A stretch of 64,000 nt of DNA from Thalassospira lohafexi (lineage in GTDB: Bacteria; Pseudomonadota; Alphaproteobacteria; Rhodospirillales; Thalassospiraceae), in NCBI RefSeq assembly GCF_002844275.1, contig NZ_NXGX01000011.1, positions 1 to 64,000 on the forward strand. The letters are read 5' to 3'. Shown piece after piece: positions 9,001 to 17,917 of this stretch (the stretch's first letter is position 1; each line of letters starts with the position of its first letter). The notes below the pieces were generated by a model that saw nothing but the letters and a program-made list of their open reading frames with translations, was not told the DNA's origin and searched no databases. The position numbers were made by a program, and so were the translations under genes.

Positions 9001-9079
9001 CGAAACACAAGCACGCCTTGCTGCCCAGCGTATAATCTGGTCAAGACCGGAGTTGTTTACGGAGCTTCCTGCGGTATGA
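6029..9079 (+). CDS. N6-adenine DNA methyltransferase, large multidomain
   Basis: The 1016-residue protein carries a gamma-class N6-adenine methyltransferase core: GGFYTP at 309-314, the AdoMet loop DPAAGAGVF at 341-349, and the catalytic NPPW at 464-467. About 300 residues precede it and a long C-terminal half (about 520-1016) follows, which in type I, IIG and BREX-like enzymes holds target recognition. I see no clear PD-(D/E)XK nuclease motif in this chain. ATG 6029 follows GAGGCA; TTG 6002 is the longest alternative. It overlaps the nuclease gene by ATGA, so the two are co-translated. It should modify adenine in a specific DNA site, for self-protection or as part of a defence switch. Confidence 0.85.
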   Translation: MIGMINILDDLGADRDGIRLFHNPAPELLAYSTILMARESDDDLRLVEGVYEWQGCPLVFLVDGDRLNGDLEQLKRIRRILAMRGDAPYLGVVFPGRLDVYRIALDRHALSKVRVDAGVSDDETWLTLPRLANLRPAAEVNDRTWITGVILKLLDQAISSLKADADLSGEDAISLVGRALFMRFLADRGLLPSAKDITGRYTSVNEASPEEHELFDQPDLVRLSCLWLDKTFNGELLPLSNAVFPKLTLEACHVLGNILRRAEGGQLSLGWREQWDNLDFSHIPVGVLSQAYEYYLRKHAPKKQQQEGGFYTPHPIANLMVSAAFRGLDSQGISAAARILDPAAGAGVFLLAAFRELVAARWRSDGQRPGTTALREILYGQVRGFDINEEALRFCALGLYLLSIELDPNPRPVDKLHFDDLRGVVLHRPIDTTDIDRPEAKQLGSLGPLISKEHDGQYDLVIGNPPWASATGLEDWRLLLAEVHDIARSRGLADIAPPSLPNAVLDLPFVWRAMRWAKPDAQIIFALHARFLFQQGDGMPLARQSLLEAIDVTSIINGSELRRTKVWPSISAPFCLLFAVNRPSHTASGFRMLTPRYEKSFNNAGVMRIDAANAYVVRPQDLRERPETLKILFRGSEADLSLIDRVRRGSFTKLSRYWQELCDGELASGNGYQKIRDSSKRQDDGNIGEDATPMHGLPHLDDVSSATLVIDPSRLPAFGAKRLHRARDRAIYNGPILLVRKSPPAKLQRIQVSVCDQDIVFNESWYGFSAKGADKASLLTRYLALVLGSRVALWISLITSGEFGFEREVVEKSILEEVMIPPFETLSQDKVREVRDLFARLEEEGGDVWPDVDVWVAKLYGLGERDVTIIEDTLRFNLPYASNRELAQSEPSIDQIENYCRTLEAELARFAQRFECTVRVDYAPTRQSSPWHVLNISTSRDTETENQMVSSLAEIRTLTAVADRTSATEIIMDNGKHRLAILILAQSRYWSETQARLAAQRIIWSRPELFTELPAV

Positions 9080-9786
9080 GCAGAACGCCCTCGATGTTGC
9101 AAGATCATTTGTCAGAATTGATCCGCGGGCAAGAGTTGCCGCTGCCGGCACTTGATCACTTGCATGTTGAAGTCATCCTAGAACTACTGCAGAACGCCTA
9201 TACTGGCATCAAAGCGGACTACCATGCGGCAGTCTCCAGCGGCGAAGAGAAACATCTAAACAGTTTAATGGTTGATCGCTTGAACCATCTAGTAGGCGAG
9301 AACTCTTTGGCCAGTCTGTTGGTTAGGTCGGTTTCTCGTGGTACGGAAACGAAGAATTACGACGCAACCCGTTTTGAGATGCGGCCTGATATCCAGATTT
9401 CCCTGACGAGCCGGCAGCACTTGTTTCCGTTGATTGTTGAATGCAAGCTCATCCATATAGCGAAGGGAAAGACAGTTGACCTCTATTGCCGGGATGGTTT
9501 AGCTCGGTTTACAACTGGCGACTACGCTTGGACTAATCAGGAGGCCCTGATGCTAGCCTACGTCAGGGACGGGGTTTCTACCACCAGCCACCTAAGTCCA
9601 TTTCTCGAGGCGGCAACGCGACGTTCACCACCTGAGTATGCAGTGGTGTCACTACCACAAAAATGCGCGGTCTCATTGCCTGATGCCGCCCGATCCGAGC
9701 ATGGGCGCTACTTCAAATATGTGCATGGTGGCCAAGGTGGCAAATTACCAGGGGATATTGCTGTGTGGCACTTATGGGTTAGCTAA
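9076..9786 (+). CDS. Putative PD-(D/E)XK nuclease partner of the methyltransferase
   Basis: The 236-residue protein shows RPDIQISL followed by 10 residues and then FPLIVECKLI (about residues 101-124), the spacing of a PD-(D/E)XK active site with Asp, Glu and Lys. No other domain is recognised. The gene begins at an ATGA overlap with the methyltransferase, so a restriction-type cleavage subunit is the natural reading. An uncharacterised restriction-modification or defence variant is likely; the assignment of the nuclease rests on the motif only. Confidence 0.65.
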   Translation: MSRTPSMLQDHLSELIRGQELPLPALDHLHVEVILELLQNAYTGIKADYHAAVSSGEEKHLNSLMVDRLNHLVGENSLASLLVRSVSRGTETKNYDATRFEMRPDIQISLTSRQHLFPLIVECKLIHIAKGKTVDLYCRDGLARFTTGDYAWTNQEALMLAYVRDGVSTTSHLSPFLEAATRRSPPEYAVVSLPQKCAVSLPDAARSEHGRYFKYVHGGQGGKLPGDIAVWHLWVS

Positions 9787-9826
9787 AAAAAGCAGGTAGA
9801 AACGGTGTTATAAGGCTAACAGGTGT

Positions 9827-10987
9827 CTAACGGATTACAGGAATGTCACGCCATCTGGTCGTATAGCATGGTGACCGATTGCTGGAAGTCATAAACCAGT
9901 CCAGACCATTCGCTCGGGGCCTTCTACCAATTGTCACAACCTCCTTCCCAAATCTTCCCTCAAGCTGATCAATCGCTTTCATCAAGCTGTTGTTCGTTTG
10001 ACATTGCCCTGTGAAAAGGTCTCTTGGTGCATCCTGCGGATTGCACAAACCTAGCATTAGAATGCCGGCTTTTTTCACTTCCAACCCGTCAGTCCAGATC
10101 CGCTGCATGTTTTGGCCAACTAAGTTATTCATGGTCCTGGTATCATTAGTGGCCGGTGTCAGAGTCAGTTCAAAACCACGGGAGAACTGTGGTCGATTTA
10201 TCTTGAATCTGTTGCTTAGAATGAAGAGTTGAAACCTGCGTGCGACTAAATTCATACGACGAAGCTTCGAGCACGCTCGACCAGCAAAAGAGATCAAAGC
10301 TTCTCTCAGCATTTCCCTGTCGTTAATCTCTTTCCCAAAGGAGCGGGACACAGAAACGGTTTCCCGCGAGGCTGGGCTGTCATCGAGATCGATACAGCGA
10401 ATGCCGCGCAGTTCGCGCACGGTTTTCAGGCCGCCGACCGTCATCATGTTCCGTGCGGCTGTATCAGGCATATCGCGAAGTTGGAGGGCAGAGGTAACGC
10501 CGATGGTCGAGAGCTTGAGGGCGAACTTTCGCCCAACTCCCCAAACGTCGCCTGCCTCAGTGCGCTCCAGGGCGAGGTCAATCGATTTCTGATCATTGAG
10601 GACAACCACGCCTTTTGCCTTGGGGGATTTCTTTGCCAAGCGGTTTGCTAGTTTCGCCAGCGTTTTTGTGGTCGATATGCCGATCCCGACAGGTATCCCG
10701 GTTTCGCGCAGAATCTTCGCTTTCAGGTCCCGTGCCCATCGATCATGATCAATGGGCATTTTGTCCAAGTCGATGAAAATTTCATCAATCGAATAGATTG
10801 CGCTGTCCGGCACCTCGTTTGCTATGAGCGTCATCACCCGTCGGCTGATATCGCCATAAAGCGCATAGTTGCTGGATTTGACGATCACGTCATGCCGACG
10901 TACCAGGTTGCGGATCTGGAACAGAGGTTGCCCCATCTTGATCCCCAACTCCTTTGCTTCAGGGCTTCGTGCAATCGTACATCCGTC
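9827..10987 (-). pseudogene. umuC: umuC-like DNA polymerase V subunit, N-terminus lost
   Basis: The reading frame matches UmuC-type Y-family polymerases from the DGCTIARS segment onward, including YSIDEIFIDLD with the catalytic Asp-Glu pair, the helix-hairpin-helix region (VWGVGRKFA) and the little-finger domain. Full-length proteins begin about 35 residues earlier with the DxNxFYAS motif that supplies the first metal-binding Asp. Here homology stops at 10987 and an in-frame TAA follows upstream, so that residue is lost; the only start would be TTG 10948. No umuD is adjacent. A deletion or insertion at the left border of the metal island probably broke the gene. Confidence 0.8.
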
Positions 10988-11349
10988 CTTGCTTACATTA
11001 CATTTAATATAGTTCGTTATTATTCAGAGATCTGATTTAAAAGAGTAAATACAAATATATTATTATTTTTGTTCACACAAAAACTGTTCAGTCAAATTGT
11101 ATAGGCGGTTAGAAGATAAATGCATCAACACTGACTCGATGAAAATAGATTGGCCAATTGATGATGATCGCATGTATGTAACCCTACAATGTAAATATAC
11201 AGGATTGCATCTATCGGTGCGTAAACTCGAAATTATCAAGGTGAAAATAGATTTCTGGCTACCAAGTGTAAAAAGTCGACAGATGAGTTTTGGGAACGGA
11301 TCAGAAGATATTTAAAGTTCTGAGTGCTGGTTGGTATGTCATTTAAAAT
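10988..11349. other. AT-rich spacer without supported gene
   Basis: This stretch joins the broken umuC to the metal island. It is AT-rich, contains only a short weak open frame on the plus strand (about 11097-11315) without a ribosome site, and I see no transposon ends in it. It may be junction debris. Confidence 0.4.
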
Positions 11350-11407
11350 GGGCGAGGGGCGAACTGTCCTGTATTAAAGTCAGCCTTGTCTGGTTCACCC
11401 CTCGCCC
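11350..11407 (-). terminator. Long stem-loop after copper ATPase gene
   Basis: Arms of 15 bases at 11350-11364 and 11393-11407 (GGGCGAGGGG core) pair with one mismatch around a 28-base loop. On the minus strand the hairpin lies 20 bases after the ATPase stop and is followed by ATTTTAAAT. It probably ends the leftward copper operon. Confidence 0.5.
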
Positions 11408-11427
11408 AATCAGTCAATATTGGGATG

Positions 11428-13815
11428 CTAGTAACTTGCTCGACGTAACCTCAGTGCATTCGCAATGACTGATACCGAGGATAAGCTCATGGCTGCAGCT
11501 GCAAACATTGGTGAGATGAGAATGCCAAAGAACGGATAGAGCAGACCCGCAGCAACAGGCACACCGGCTGCGTTATAGACCATCGCAAAGAAGAGGTTTT
11601 GCCGGATATTGCGCATCGTTGCTTCCGAGAGTTCTCGGGCTCTAACAATCCCGCTCAAGTCACCTTTGACGAGGGTGAAACCAGCACTTTCAATTGCAAC
11701 ATCAGCGCCCGTACCCATCGCAATTCCGACATCAGCCTGAGCAAGAGCAGGGGCGTCGTTGACGCCATCACCTGCCATGGCTACCTGATGGCCTTCAGCC
11801 TTGAGTTCCATAATTAAATTGGCTTTGTCTTCTGGGGAGACATCGGCCCGAATCTCGTCAATGGAAAGTTTATTGCCAACGGATTTTGCTGTTCGTTGGT
11901 TGTCACCGGTTGCCATGACGATTCTGAAGCCTTGCTTCTTGAGCGCCTTTAAAGCCTCCAACGTCGTGTCCTTGATCGGATCGGCTACGGAAATGAGCCC
12001 GGCAATTCTTCCATCAATAACGACATGCATTACCGTCTCCCCCATATCTCGCCGATCATTTGCTGTTTTATCAACAGCAGAATGATCGATATTGAGAGTC
12101 TGAAGGAGTTTACTATTACCTAGGGCAACCGACTTGCCATCCACCTTTCCGGTGACGCCCTGACCGGTTACAGCTTCAAAGTCCTCTGCCTTATCAAGGG
12201 ACAAGCCGCGCTCCTGAGCAGCACTAACAATGGCGTCAGCCAATGGATGTTCGGATCCTTTTTCGAGCGCCGCAGCGACAGAGAGAACTTCCTCCTCCTG
12301 ATAGTCTGATTGAGCGATTACACCTGCTAGTTTCGGTTTACCCTCTGTCAAAGTCCCGGTTTTATCGACGATGAGCACATCGACCTTCGCTAATCGCTCC
12401 AGGGCCTCTGCATTTTTAATGAGCACACCAATTTGCGCACCACGACCGGTAGCGGTCATGATTGACATTGGTGTTGCCAAACCAAGAGCGCAAGGACACG
12501 CAATGATCAGAACAGCGACTGCTGCGACAAGCCCGTATGACAATGACGGATCTGGTCCCCAGATGGCCCAAGCGACGAAGGCAACTAAAGCAACCAGGAT
12601 AACAGCAGGCACAAACTTGCCTGCAACCGTGTCTGCAACCTTTTGGATTGGCGCTTTGCTTCGCTGAGCATTAGAGACCATATCAACGATTTGGCTCAAG
12701 ACAGTATCTTTGCCAACCCGTTTGGCTTGGATAATCAGGCTGCCATTCCCGTTGATTGTTGCTCCGGTTACATCATCATCTGGATTCTTTTCAATTGGAA
12801 CGGGTTCACCCGAGATCATGGATTCATCAACTGACGATCGTCCTTCAACGACAACGCCATCGACAGGTATCTTGTCACCTGGACGAACTCTCAAGCTCAT
12901 TCCGACGGTCACATCTTCAAGAGGAACTTCCCGTTCAGAACCATCATCTTCAATAATGCGGGCTGTTTTTGCAGCAAGACCCAATAACGCCTTGATTGCC
13001 GAACCGGTTCGTTCCCGAGCCCCCAATTCCAACAGTTGGCCAAGAAGCACAAGTACAACGATGACAGCTGCAGCTTCGAAGTACACACCGACATGTCCCT
13101 GTGCATCTCTGAATCCATCAGGAAAAATGTCAGGAGAAATCACTGCGACGACGCTAAATATATAAGCTGCGCTAACACCCATCCCGATCAATGTGAACAT
13201 GTTGAGAGAACGGTTCACCACAGAATTCCATCCACGAACCATGAAAGGGAAGCCAGACCACAGGACGACAGGCGTTCCAAGAATTAACTCAACCCAAAGA
13301 GTAACGCGTTCTCCAATCATTTCCCGGATGAAACCCAAACCAACAAAGGGCCCCATCGTTAGGACAATCAGCGGCACCGTAAGAGCTGCGCCTAACCAGA
13401 ATCTCTTTTTGAAATCCTGAATCTCGGGGTTTGGTTCGTCATTTTCTGTTGGTATATCCATCGGTTCCAGTGCCATTCCGCAGATCGGACAGGAACCAGG
13501 TCCGGATCGTATGATCTCTGGATGCATCGGGCAGGTGTAGCGGCGAGAAGCGGATGACGAAGCGCTGTTTGCAGCAGATGTCTCTTCTTCTGCGGACAAT
13601 ACACTTTCAGGAGCGCTATCGAAATTTCCCTTACATTTTTGGGAACAGAAATAATATGTCTCACTGCCGTACCGCGAGTGTGGCGTATCGGAATCCACAG
13701 TGACCGACATACCGCAAACAGGATCGGTTGCATGTTCTGCTTGATCGGACGTTCGTTGATTATGCTGGTGCTTCTTATGATGATGCTGGTGCTTCTTATG
13801 ATGATGCTCAGACAT
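11428..13815 (-). CDS. copA: Cu(I)-exporting P1B-type ATPase with YHS and heavy-metal-binding N-terminus
   Basis: The 795-residue pump moves Cu(I) (or Ag) out of the cytoplasm. The N-terminus is His-rich through a duplicated 21-base unit (13762-13803, HHHKKHQ), then has a YHS/TRASH motif DPVCGM (31-36), a CPMHP...CPICGM metal-binding region (95-114), and no classic CXXC HMA domain. The P-type core shows SGEP (335-338), the transport-site CPC (440-442), the phosphorylated Asp in DKTGT (484-488) and [11 protein letters not shown] 13815 fits the His-rich start; 11 more codons are open upstream. It is the last gene of the leftward run, after the APC permease and cytochrome c. Confidence 0.93.
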   Translation of the reverse strand: MSEHHHKKHQHHHKKHQHNQRTSDQAEHATDPVCGMSVTVDSDTPHSRYGSETYYFCSQKCKGNFDSAPESVLSAEEETSAANSASSSASRRYTCPMHPEIIRSGPGSCPICGMALEPMDIPTENDEPNPEIQDFKKRFWLGAALTVPLIVLTMGPFVGLGFIREMIGERVTLWVELILGTPVVLWSGFPFMVRGWNSVVNRSLNMFTLIGMGVSAAYIFSVVAVISPDIFPDGFRDAQGHVGVYFEAAAVIVVLVLLGQLLELGARERTGSAIKALLGLAAKTARIIEDDGSEREVPLEDVTVGMSLRVRPGDKIPVDGVVVEGRSSVDESMISGEPVPIEKNPDDDVTGATINGNGSLIIQAKRVGKDTVLSQIVDMVSNAQRSKAPIQKVADTVAGKFVPAVILVALVAFVAWAIWGPDPSLSYGLVAAVAVLIIACPCALGLATPMSIMTATGRGAQIGVLIKNAEALERLAKVDVLIVDKTGTLTEGKPKLAGVIAQSDYQEEEVLSVAAALEKGSEHPLADAIVSAAQERGLSLDKAEDFEAVTGQGVTGKVDGKSVALGNSKLLQTLNIDHSAVDKTANDRRDMGETVMHVVIDGRIAGLISVADPIKDTTLEALKALKKQGFRIVMATGDNQRTAKSVGNKLSIDEIRADVSPEDKANLIMELKAEGHQVAMAGDGVNDAPALAQADVGIAMGTGADVAIESAGFTLVKGDLSGIVRARELSEATMRNIRQNLFFAMVYNAAGVPVAAGLLYPFFGILISPMFAAAAMSLSSVSVIANALRLRRASY

Positions 13816-13857
13816 GGTCTGCTTCCTGCTGTTATGCCTCAATGTCACTGCGGTTTA

Positions 13858-15195
13858 TCAATGTCCTGAGTGATCGTGACTGTGCGCCTTGGCCGACTGG
13901 TTTATCCAATTTGACAGGAACCAACGTTCAAAAATGAACACAGAAACAATCATCAAGGTTGCAATGAGAACAATGGATGGGTCGCTTTGCAATTTCATGC
14001 CGGCGAAAACGAGCAATACGATGATGTCAAAGACAATCGCTGTAAGCATAACAAAGCCGCGTGCACCTATTTCCTGCCGTAGATACTTAAAGCATCCCCA
14101 GTGGATGAGCACATCCATGACGAGATAGAAAAACACTCCAAGTGAAGCGATCCGGCTTAAATCAAAAAAGATTGTCAACAGCGCTGCCACGACAACCGTG
14201 TAAACAAGCGTGTGGTCTTTAATTGAACCTGACATTCCAAAATGACTGTGTGGGATCATCTCCATGTCGGTCAGCATGGCGAGCATTCTTGAGACAGCAA
14301 ACACGCTTGCAAGCAAACCGGAGGCCGTCGCAACGACTGCGAGTAGCACAGTCAGATAAAATCCGGTGGGGCCCAATGCAGGTGCTGCGGCTTCGGCAAG
14401 GGCATAGTCTTTGGCTTTTATGAGTTCATCCAAGCTGAGGCTTGAGCCAACAGCGAGCGCCACGAGAATATATACGACAACACAAATCAGGATTGAGTAC
14501 GTGATCGCACGGCCAACATTCTTGTGTGGGTTCACGATTTCAGCACCGCTGTTTGTGATCGTAGTGAACCCTTTGAAGGCTAGAATTGAAAGAGCAATTG
14601 ATGCAACAAAACCGGCTAATGGAAAGCTCGCGCTGTCGGTTGATGAGGGTTCGAATGAATATCCGCCAACCCACAGAGCTGCAATCGCGAACAACGCAAT
14701 TCCACCGATCTTCAATGCGGCCATGACCATCGAAAGCAGGCCAACCGATTTGTTGCCTGCTCTGTTGACAGCATATGCAAAAATGATCAGGCAGACACCC
14801 AAGACCGGTATAAGAACTTCAAGCTCTGTCAAGTCAAATGCGCGCAAGACATAGGTTCCGAATGTTCTTGCCACCAAACTCTCGTTGATAACCATCGAAA
14901 AGGCCATCAGTAATGCTGCGCCACCTGCTATGGCTCCTGACCCGTATGCTTTTTGAAGGATCATTCCGATCCCACCCGCGGACGGGAAAGCATTTGACAT
15001 CTTTATATATGTATATGCGCTAAAAGCAGTGACAAGTGCGCCAAATAGGAACGACAACGGGAACCACTTTCCTGCAAGTTCGGCAATTTGTCCCGTTAAA
15101 GCAAAAATTCCTGCCCCGATCATAACACCGGTGCCCATGGATATCGCGCCAACGAGCGAGATACTGTTTTTCTTGTATTCTGATTGATGATCCAT
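13858..15195 (-). CDS. APC-superfamily amino acid permease-like transporter
   Basis: The 445-residue protein has about 12 hydrophobic segments and the APC N-terminal signature GVMIGAGIFALTG. The substrate cannot be read from the sequence. A short His-rich C-terminus (HSHDHSGH) is unusual for the family and suggests metal contact, which fits the copper neighbours. ATG 15195 is used. It ends 42 bases before the copper ATPase start and begins 7 bases after the cytochrome c gene stop, so the three are probably one transcript. Confidence 0.8.
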   Translation of the reverse strand: MDHQSEYKKNSISLVGAISMGTGVMIGAGIFALTGQIAELAGKWFPLSFLFGALVTAFSAYTYIKMSNAFPSAGGIGMILQKAYGSGAIAGGAALLMAFSMVINESLVARTFGTYVLRAFDLTELEVLIPVLGVCLIIFAYAVNRAGNKSVGLLSMVMAALKIGGIALFAIAALWVGGYSFEPSSTDSASFPLAGFVASIALSILAFKGFTTITNSGAEIVNPHKNVGRAITYSILICVVVYILVALAVGSSLSLDELIKAKDYALAEAAAPALGPTGFYLTVLLAVVATASGLLASVFAVSRMLAMLTDMEMIPHSHFGMSGSIKDHTLVYTVVVAALLTIFFDLSRIASLGVFFYLVMDVLIHWGCFKYLRQEIGARGFVMLTAIVFDIIVLLVFAGMKLQSDPSIVLIATLMIVSVFIFERWFLSNWINQSAKAHSHDHSGH

Positions 15196-15202
15196 CCCTG
15201 CC

Positions 15203-15652
15203 TCACATTTGGTGTTTTTGGTACGCGATGCCGTTTGCTTCCTGTAGCTCACGTACGTAACGAATGATCCGTGATACCTGTTCCGAACTTACCTGAGGTT
15301 GGGGCGGCATATCGCCGAAGGGCCAGTGATGTTGTTTCGCCCCGTTTCCAACAGCAAGGTAGAATGCGCGGTCTGAATGATGACCCGGATTGTAGATCCG
15401 GTGTATCAGCGGCGGACCTTGTTCTGTGCCGCTTGCATTGCGTCCGTGGCAGACAACACAGTTCATATCGAAAAGCTGCTTTCCTACCATTGCTTCCTTG
15501 CTGAAACTGGGTAATGCAATCCCACTATCAGTCAGCTCAATATCTTTGATGTCATCTTTCCCGGGCAGAAACGAATTCAGGGTCATGGCGATGATCCCTA
15601 CTGCGAAAAAACCGATGACCAGGTACTTTAACCAATTGATTTCTTTTTTCAT
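15203..15652 (-). CDS. Membrane-anchored c-type cytochrome
   Basis: The 149-residue protein has an N-terminal membrane anchor (about 10-28, likely uncleaved), one haem site CVVCH at about residue 65 and a GDMPPQP loop that supplies the axial Met. It is a small monohaem cytochrome c facing the periplasm, probably passing electrons in copper oxidation or respiration. AAGGAAATG gives a ribosome site close to ATG 15652. Confidence 0.85.
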   Translation of the reverse strand: MKKEINWLKYLVIGFFAVGIIAMTLNSFLPGKDDIKDIELTDSGIALPSFSKEAMVGKQLFDMNCVVCHGRNASGTEQGPPLIHRIYNPGHHSDRAFYLAVGNGAKQHHWPFGDMPPQPQVSSEQVSRIIRYVRELQEANGIAYQKHQM

Positions 15653-15761
15653 TTCCTTCTGGCCTTTGTTTTATGCGTATACATCGAGTAGTCGAAGAAA
15701 CGTCAGACAATGCGAACTAAGCAACCTTGGTCAGGTTGCTGCTGCCTATGATTTCGCTGAA

Positions 15762-16115
15762 CTAGCCTTGCGATACATGAGTTTTTCGGGTGATTGCGCT
15801 GCCACCGACATAATTGTCTGGTGACGCTTCAAATGCTGAACGGCAGGTGTCTGAACAGAAGTAAAATACGTCGCCGCTATGAATGGTTGTTTTGGCGATG
15901 CGCGGGTCGACAGTTTTATGACAAACCGGGTCAACGGCGGAATGAGGGTGCTCCCATCGGATTGCCTCAGCATGACCGTCCGCTTGTTTCTTATTGTGGG
16001 TGTGCTTTTTGTGGCCAAACATGTGAGCACCGCAACCAAAGCGCATCATCAATATGATGAAGGCTCCCCAAAGCAACCAACTGAGAATATTTTCCATTTC
16101 TCTTTGCCATCCCAT
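15762..16115 (-). CDS. YHS-domain membrane protein
   Basis: The 117-residue protein starts with one membrane helix (LSWLLWGAFIILMMRFGCG), continues with a His-rich linker (HMFGHKKHTHNKK) and ends in a YHS/TRASH domain: DPVCHKTVD, then YFCSDTCRSAF, whose Cys residues bind heavy metals. Such small proteins accompany copper and silver ATPases. ATG 16115 has AAAGG 6 bases upstream; ATG 16097 is an alternative. It lies upstream of the cytochrome c gene on the same strand. Confidence 0.75.
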   Translation of the reverse strand: MGWQREMENILSWLLWGAFIILMMRFGCGAHMFGHKKHTHNKKQADGHAEAIRWEHPHSAVDPVCHKTVDPRIAKTTIHSGDVFYFCSDTCRSAFEASPDNYVGGSAITRKTHVSQG

Positions 16116-16241
16116 AAATACCTTTAAGTCCGACTGTTTTGTATGAAAACAGCATGGTGCCGAATACCGACGCTCAATCTGTATGCAAGCCATCGGCACG
16201 CGCAGAAATCAGAACAGTTATTCGCTATTTGTTTGGGAGGA

Positions 16242-16559
16242 TCAGAATATGGGAGGTTGGAAAATCCATGACCGAGATACCGGTTGAAGGGACATTTCTT
16301 CTATCCCGTTCTGTACAGGAGAAAACTCGGAAATCGGTAGGATAATCTCGGTAAGGACCGCTGATGTGGAGTGACAAGAAACCTGAGGGCAGCACGAAGT
16401 CAGATCATGTTGGTGATCAATGTCGAAATCACTGATTTCTGCAGAATGCGCAGGAAAGGAGCCACTGGACGCGACTGCAATATGGGGAGCAAGCATTATA
16501 GTACTGATCCCGACAAGCAGGATCAGTACGGCGCGTATAAGTGCTTGCTGTGCATTCAT
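16242..16559 (-). CDS. Small secreted His/Cys-containing protein
   Basis: The 105-residue product has a signal peptide (ILLVGISTIMLAPHIAVAS) and a mature part with DIDHQHD and CCPQVSC, suggestive of metal binding. It resembles the short, poorly conserved exported proteins that head copper clusters, but I cannot name the family. It lies between the YHS protein and the ABC membrane domain gene, all leftward. Confidence 0.5.
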   Translation of the reverse strand: MNAQQALIRAVLILLVGISTIMLAPHIAVASSGSFPAHSAEISDFDIDHQHDLTSCCPQVSCHSTSAVLTEIILPISEFSPVQNGIEEMSLQPVSRSWIFQPPIF

Positions 16560-16647
16560 TGATCAAATTCCCTCTGGGCAGAAGGTAACACATATGCCCC
16601 TGAATATCGAGTTACGTTGACCTACCTCAACTATGGGTAAGTTTTTT

Positions 16648-17847
16648 TTACCCTGCTTCAGATAGAACCGTTACATCTGCAAACTGATTGTCCGTAATCT
16701 CGATTTCCTTGGAGATGTAAGGTTTGATTTCGGAGTATCTGACATGAGCATCGGCTTGCGCCTGATAGTAACGAAAGAGCTCTTTGAGCGGAGCGCCCAT
16801 GTCTTTGTATGCAGTTAATACTGCGATTAGTGCTCCGAGCGTGAGGTCGCCCTTTATCACCAGATACCCCCCTATTGTGTAAAAGAAGAACGGCGTCATC
16901 TGAGATATAAAGTTGTTTAAAGACTTCATGGCGAACTTGTTTTTGTGGATAGAAAGACGAAGATCGTGAAGTCGTTTGTACGACCCGTAAATATCCCGAG
17001 CACTTGGCTGGTGGTCGTTTGAGATATTCCCGATCTTCTCCCCGAGAACCCTGACTTCTTTCAGCCGCGTTCGAGACAAAGCATTAATTTTCTTTTGAAA
17101 TCTGGGAATGACAAAAATCTGAAGCGGCAACAGTGCTGTTGCGGCGATGCCCAAGACCAAATCTTGCACGAGCATGAAAGCCAGAATAGTCAGGAACGTG
17201 CCACCTTGTAACAAAGGTAATACAATGGACTCCGATGCATACCCAGCTACGGGCTCTACCTCCTGAACAATAACCGGAATTAATTCCCCGCCTCTGGGGG
17301 ACGGCTTTCGAAAGCTGAATTTTGAGATGTCGAGCCGCAGGCGGCGTGACATGTGTTCTGCCAACGCACCGGATTGCAAATTGACCTGGTATTTCAATCC
17401 ACCATGTAAGCCAATTGCCAAGAGGAACAGCATGCATAGTGCAAGCAACGTCTGCGTCTGTGACAGTTCTATACCCATATACATAATTGGGAAGTGTCCG
17501 GACTCTATGGCGTTGTTGATGATTAGCTTCGGTAGTTCGAGACTCATGTAAAGTGCCGGTAGTGACGTTATTGCCAGCAGGCCCAGTTTTAGCTGTCGTT
17601 TCCATGATGCTCTGAATATGTACTGCAGGAGCGGTGTTCCGTTCTTTGAGAAGGATTTTTGAGCCTGCCACGCAAGAACAGATTTGCGGCGTTTTAAAAG
17701 CCTGTATCCCGTTGCACTGAGAATAATAATAAGTGCAACCGGAACCCCAAACACAACCAAATGGAAGACAAAATGAACCCACCAGTGTGCATCGCTTGAT
17801 ATGTAGTGCGTTAAACGGTGCCCCATATCGTGGACGATTTCCATCAT
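16648..17847 (-). CDS. ABC exporter transmembrane domain without ATPase domain
   Basis: The 399-residue protein matches the type-1 ABC exporter membrane domain: six hydrophobic segments, with the conserved helical core containing SGALAEHMSRRLR and, later, GYLVIKGDLTLGALIA. The usual nucleotide-binding domain of about 240 residues is missing: the chain stops with TAA soon after the coupling region, and no Walker A occurs in this or the neighbouring leftward frames. Either an ATPase is supplied elsewhere or the protein has another use. An extra N-terminal hydrophobic segment precedes the core. It follows copB and a strong terminator. Confidence 0.7.
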   Translation of the reverse strand: MMEIVHDMGHRLTHYISSDAHWWVHFVFHLVVFGVPVALIIILSATGYRLLKRRKSVLAWQAQKSFSKNGTPLLQYIFRASWKRQLKLGLLAITSLPALYMSLELPKLIINNAIESGHFPIMYMGIELSQTQTLLALCMLFLLAIGLHGGLKYQVNLQSGALAEHMSRRLRLDISKFSFRKPSPRGGELIPVIVQEVEPVAGYASESIVLPLLQGGTFLTILAFMLVQDLVLGIAATALLPLQIFVIPRFQKKINALSRTRLKEVRVLGEKIGNISNDHQPSARDIYGSYKRLHDLRLSIHKNKFAMKSLNNFISQMTPFFFYTIGGYLVIKGDLTLGALIAVLTAYKDMGAPLKELFRYYQAQADAHVRYSEIKPYISKEIEITDNQFADVTVLSEAG

Positions 17848-17883
17848 CTGTGTCAGGTTCCTTCAAAAGGTTCGATAAAAACA

Positions 17884-17908
17884 GACAGGGAGGAAAATCC
17901 TCCCTGTC
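17884..17908 (-). terminator. Rho-independent terminator after copB
   Basis: GACAGGGAGGA and TCCTCCCTGTC form a perfect 11-bp stem around three bases. On the minus strand it is followed by TGTTTTTATC. It lies 10 bases past the copB stop and separates the copI-copA-copB operon from the ABC gene. Confidence 0.85.
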
Positions 17909-17917
17909 ATATGAAGC

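Noticed and set aside
11097-11315. Short rightward frame in the AT-rich spacer
   Set aside because: Weak start, no ribosome site and no features.
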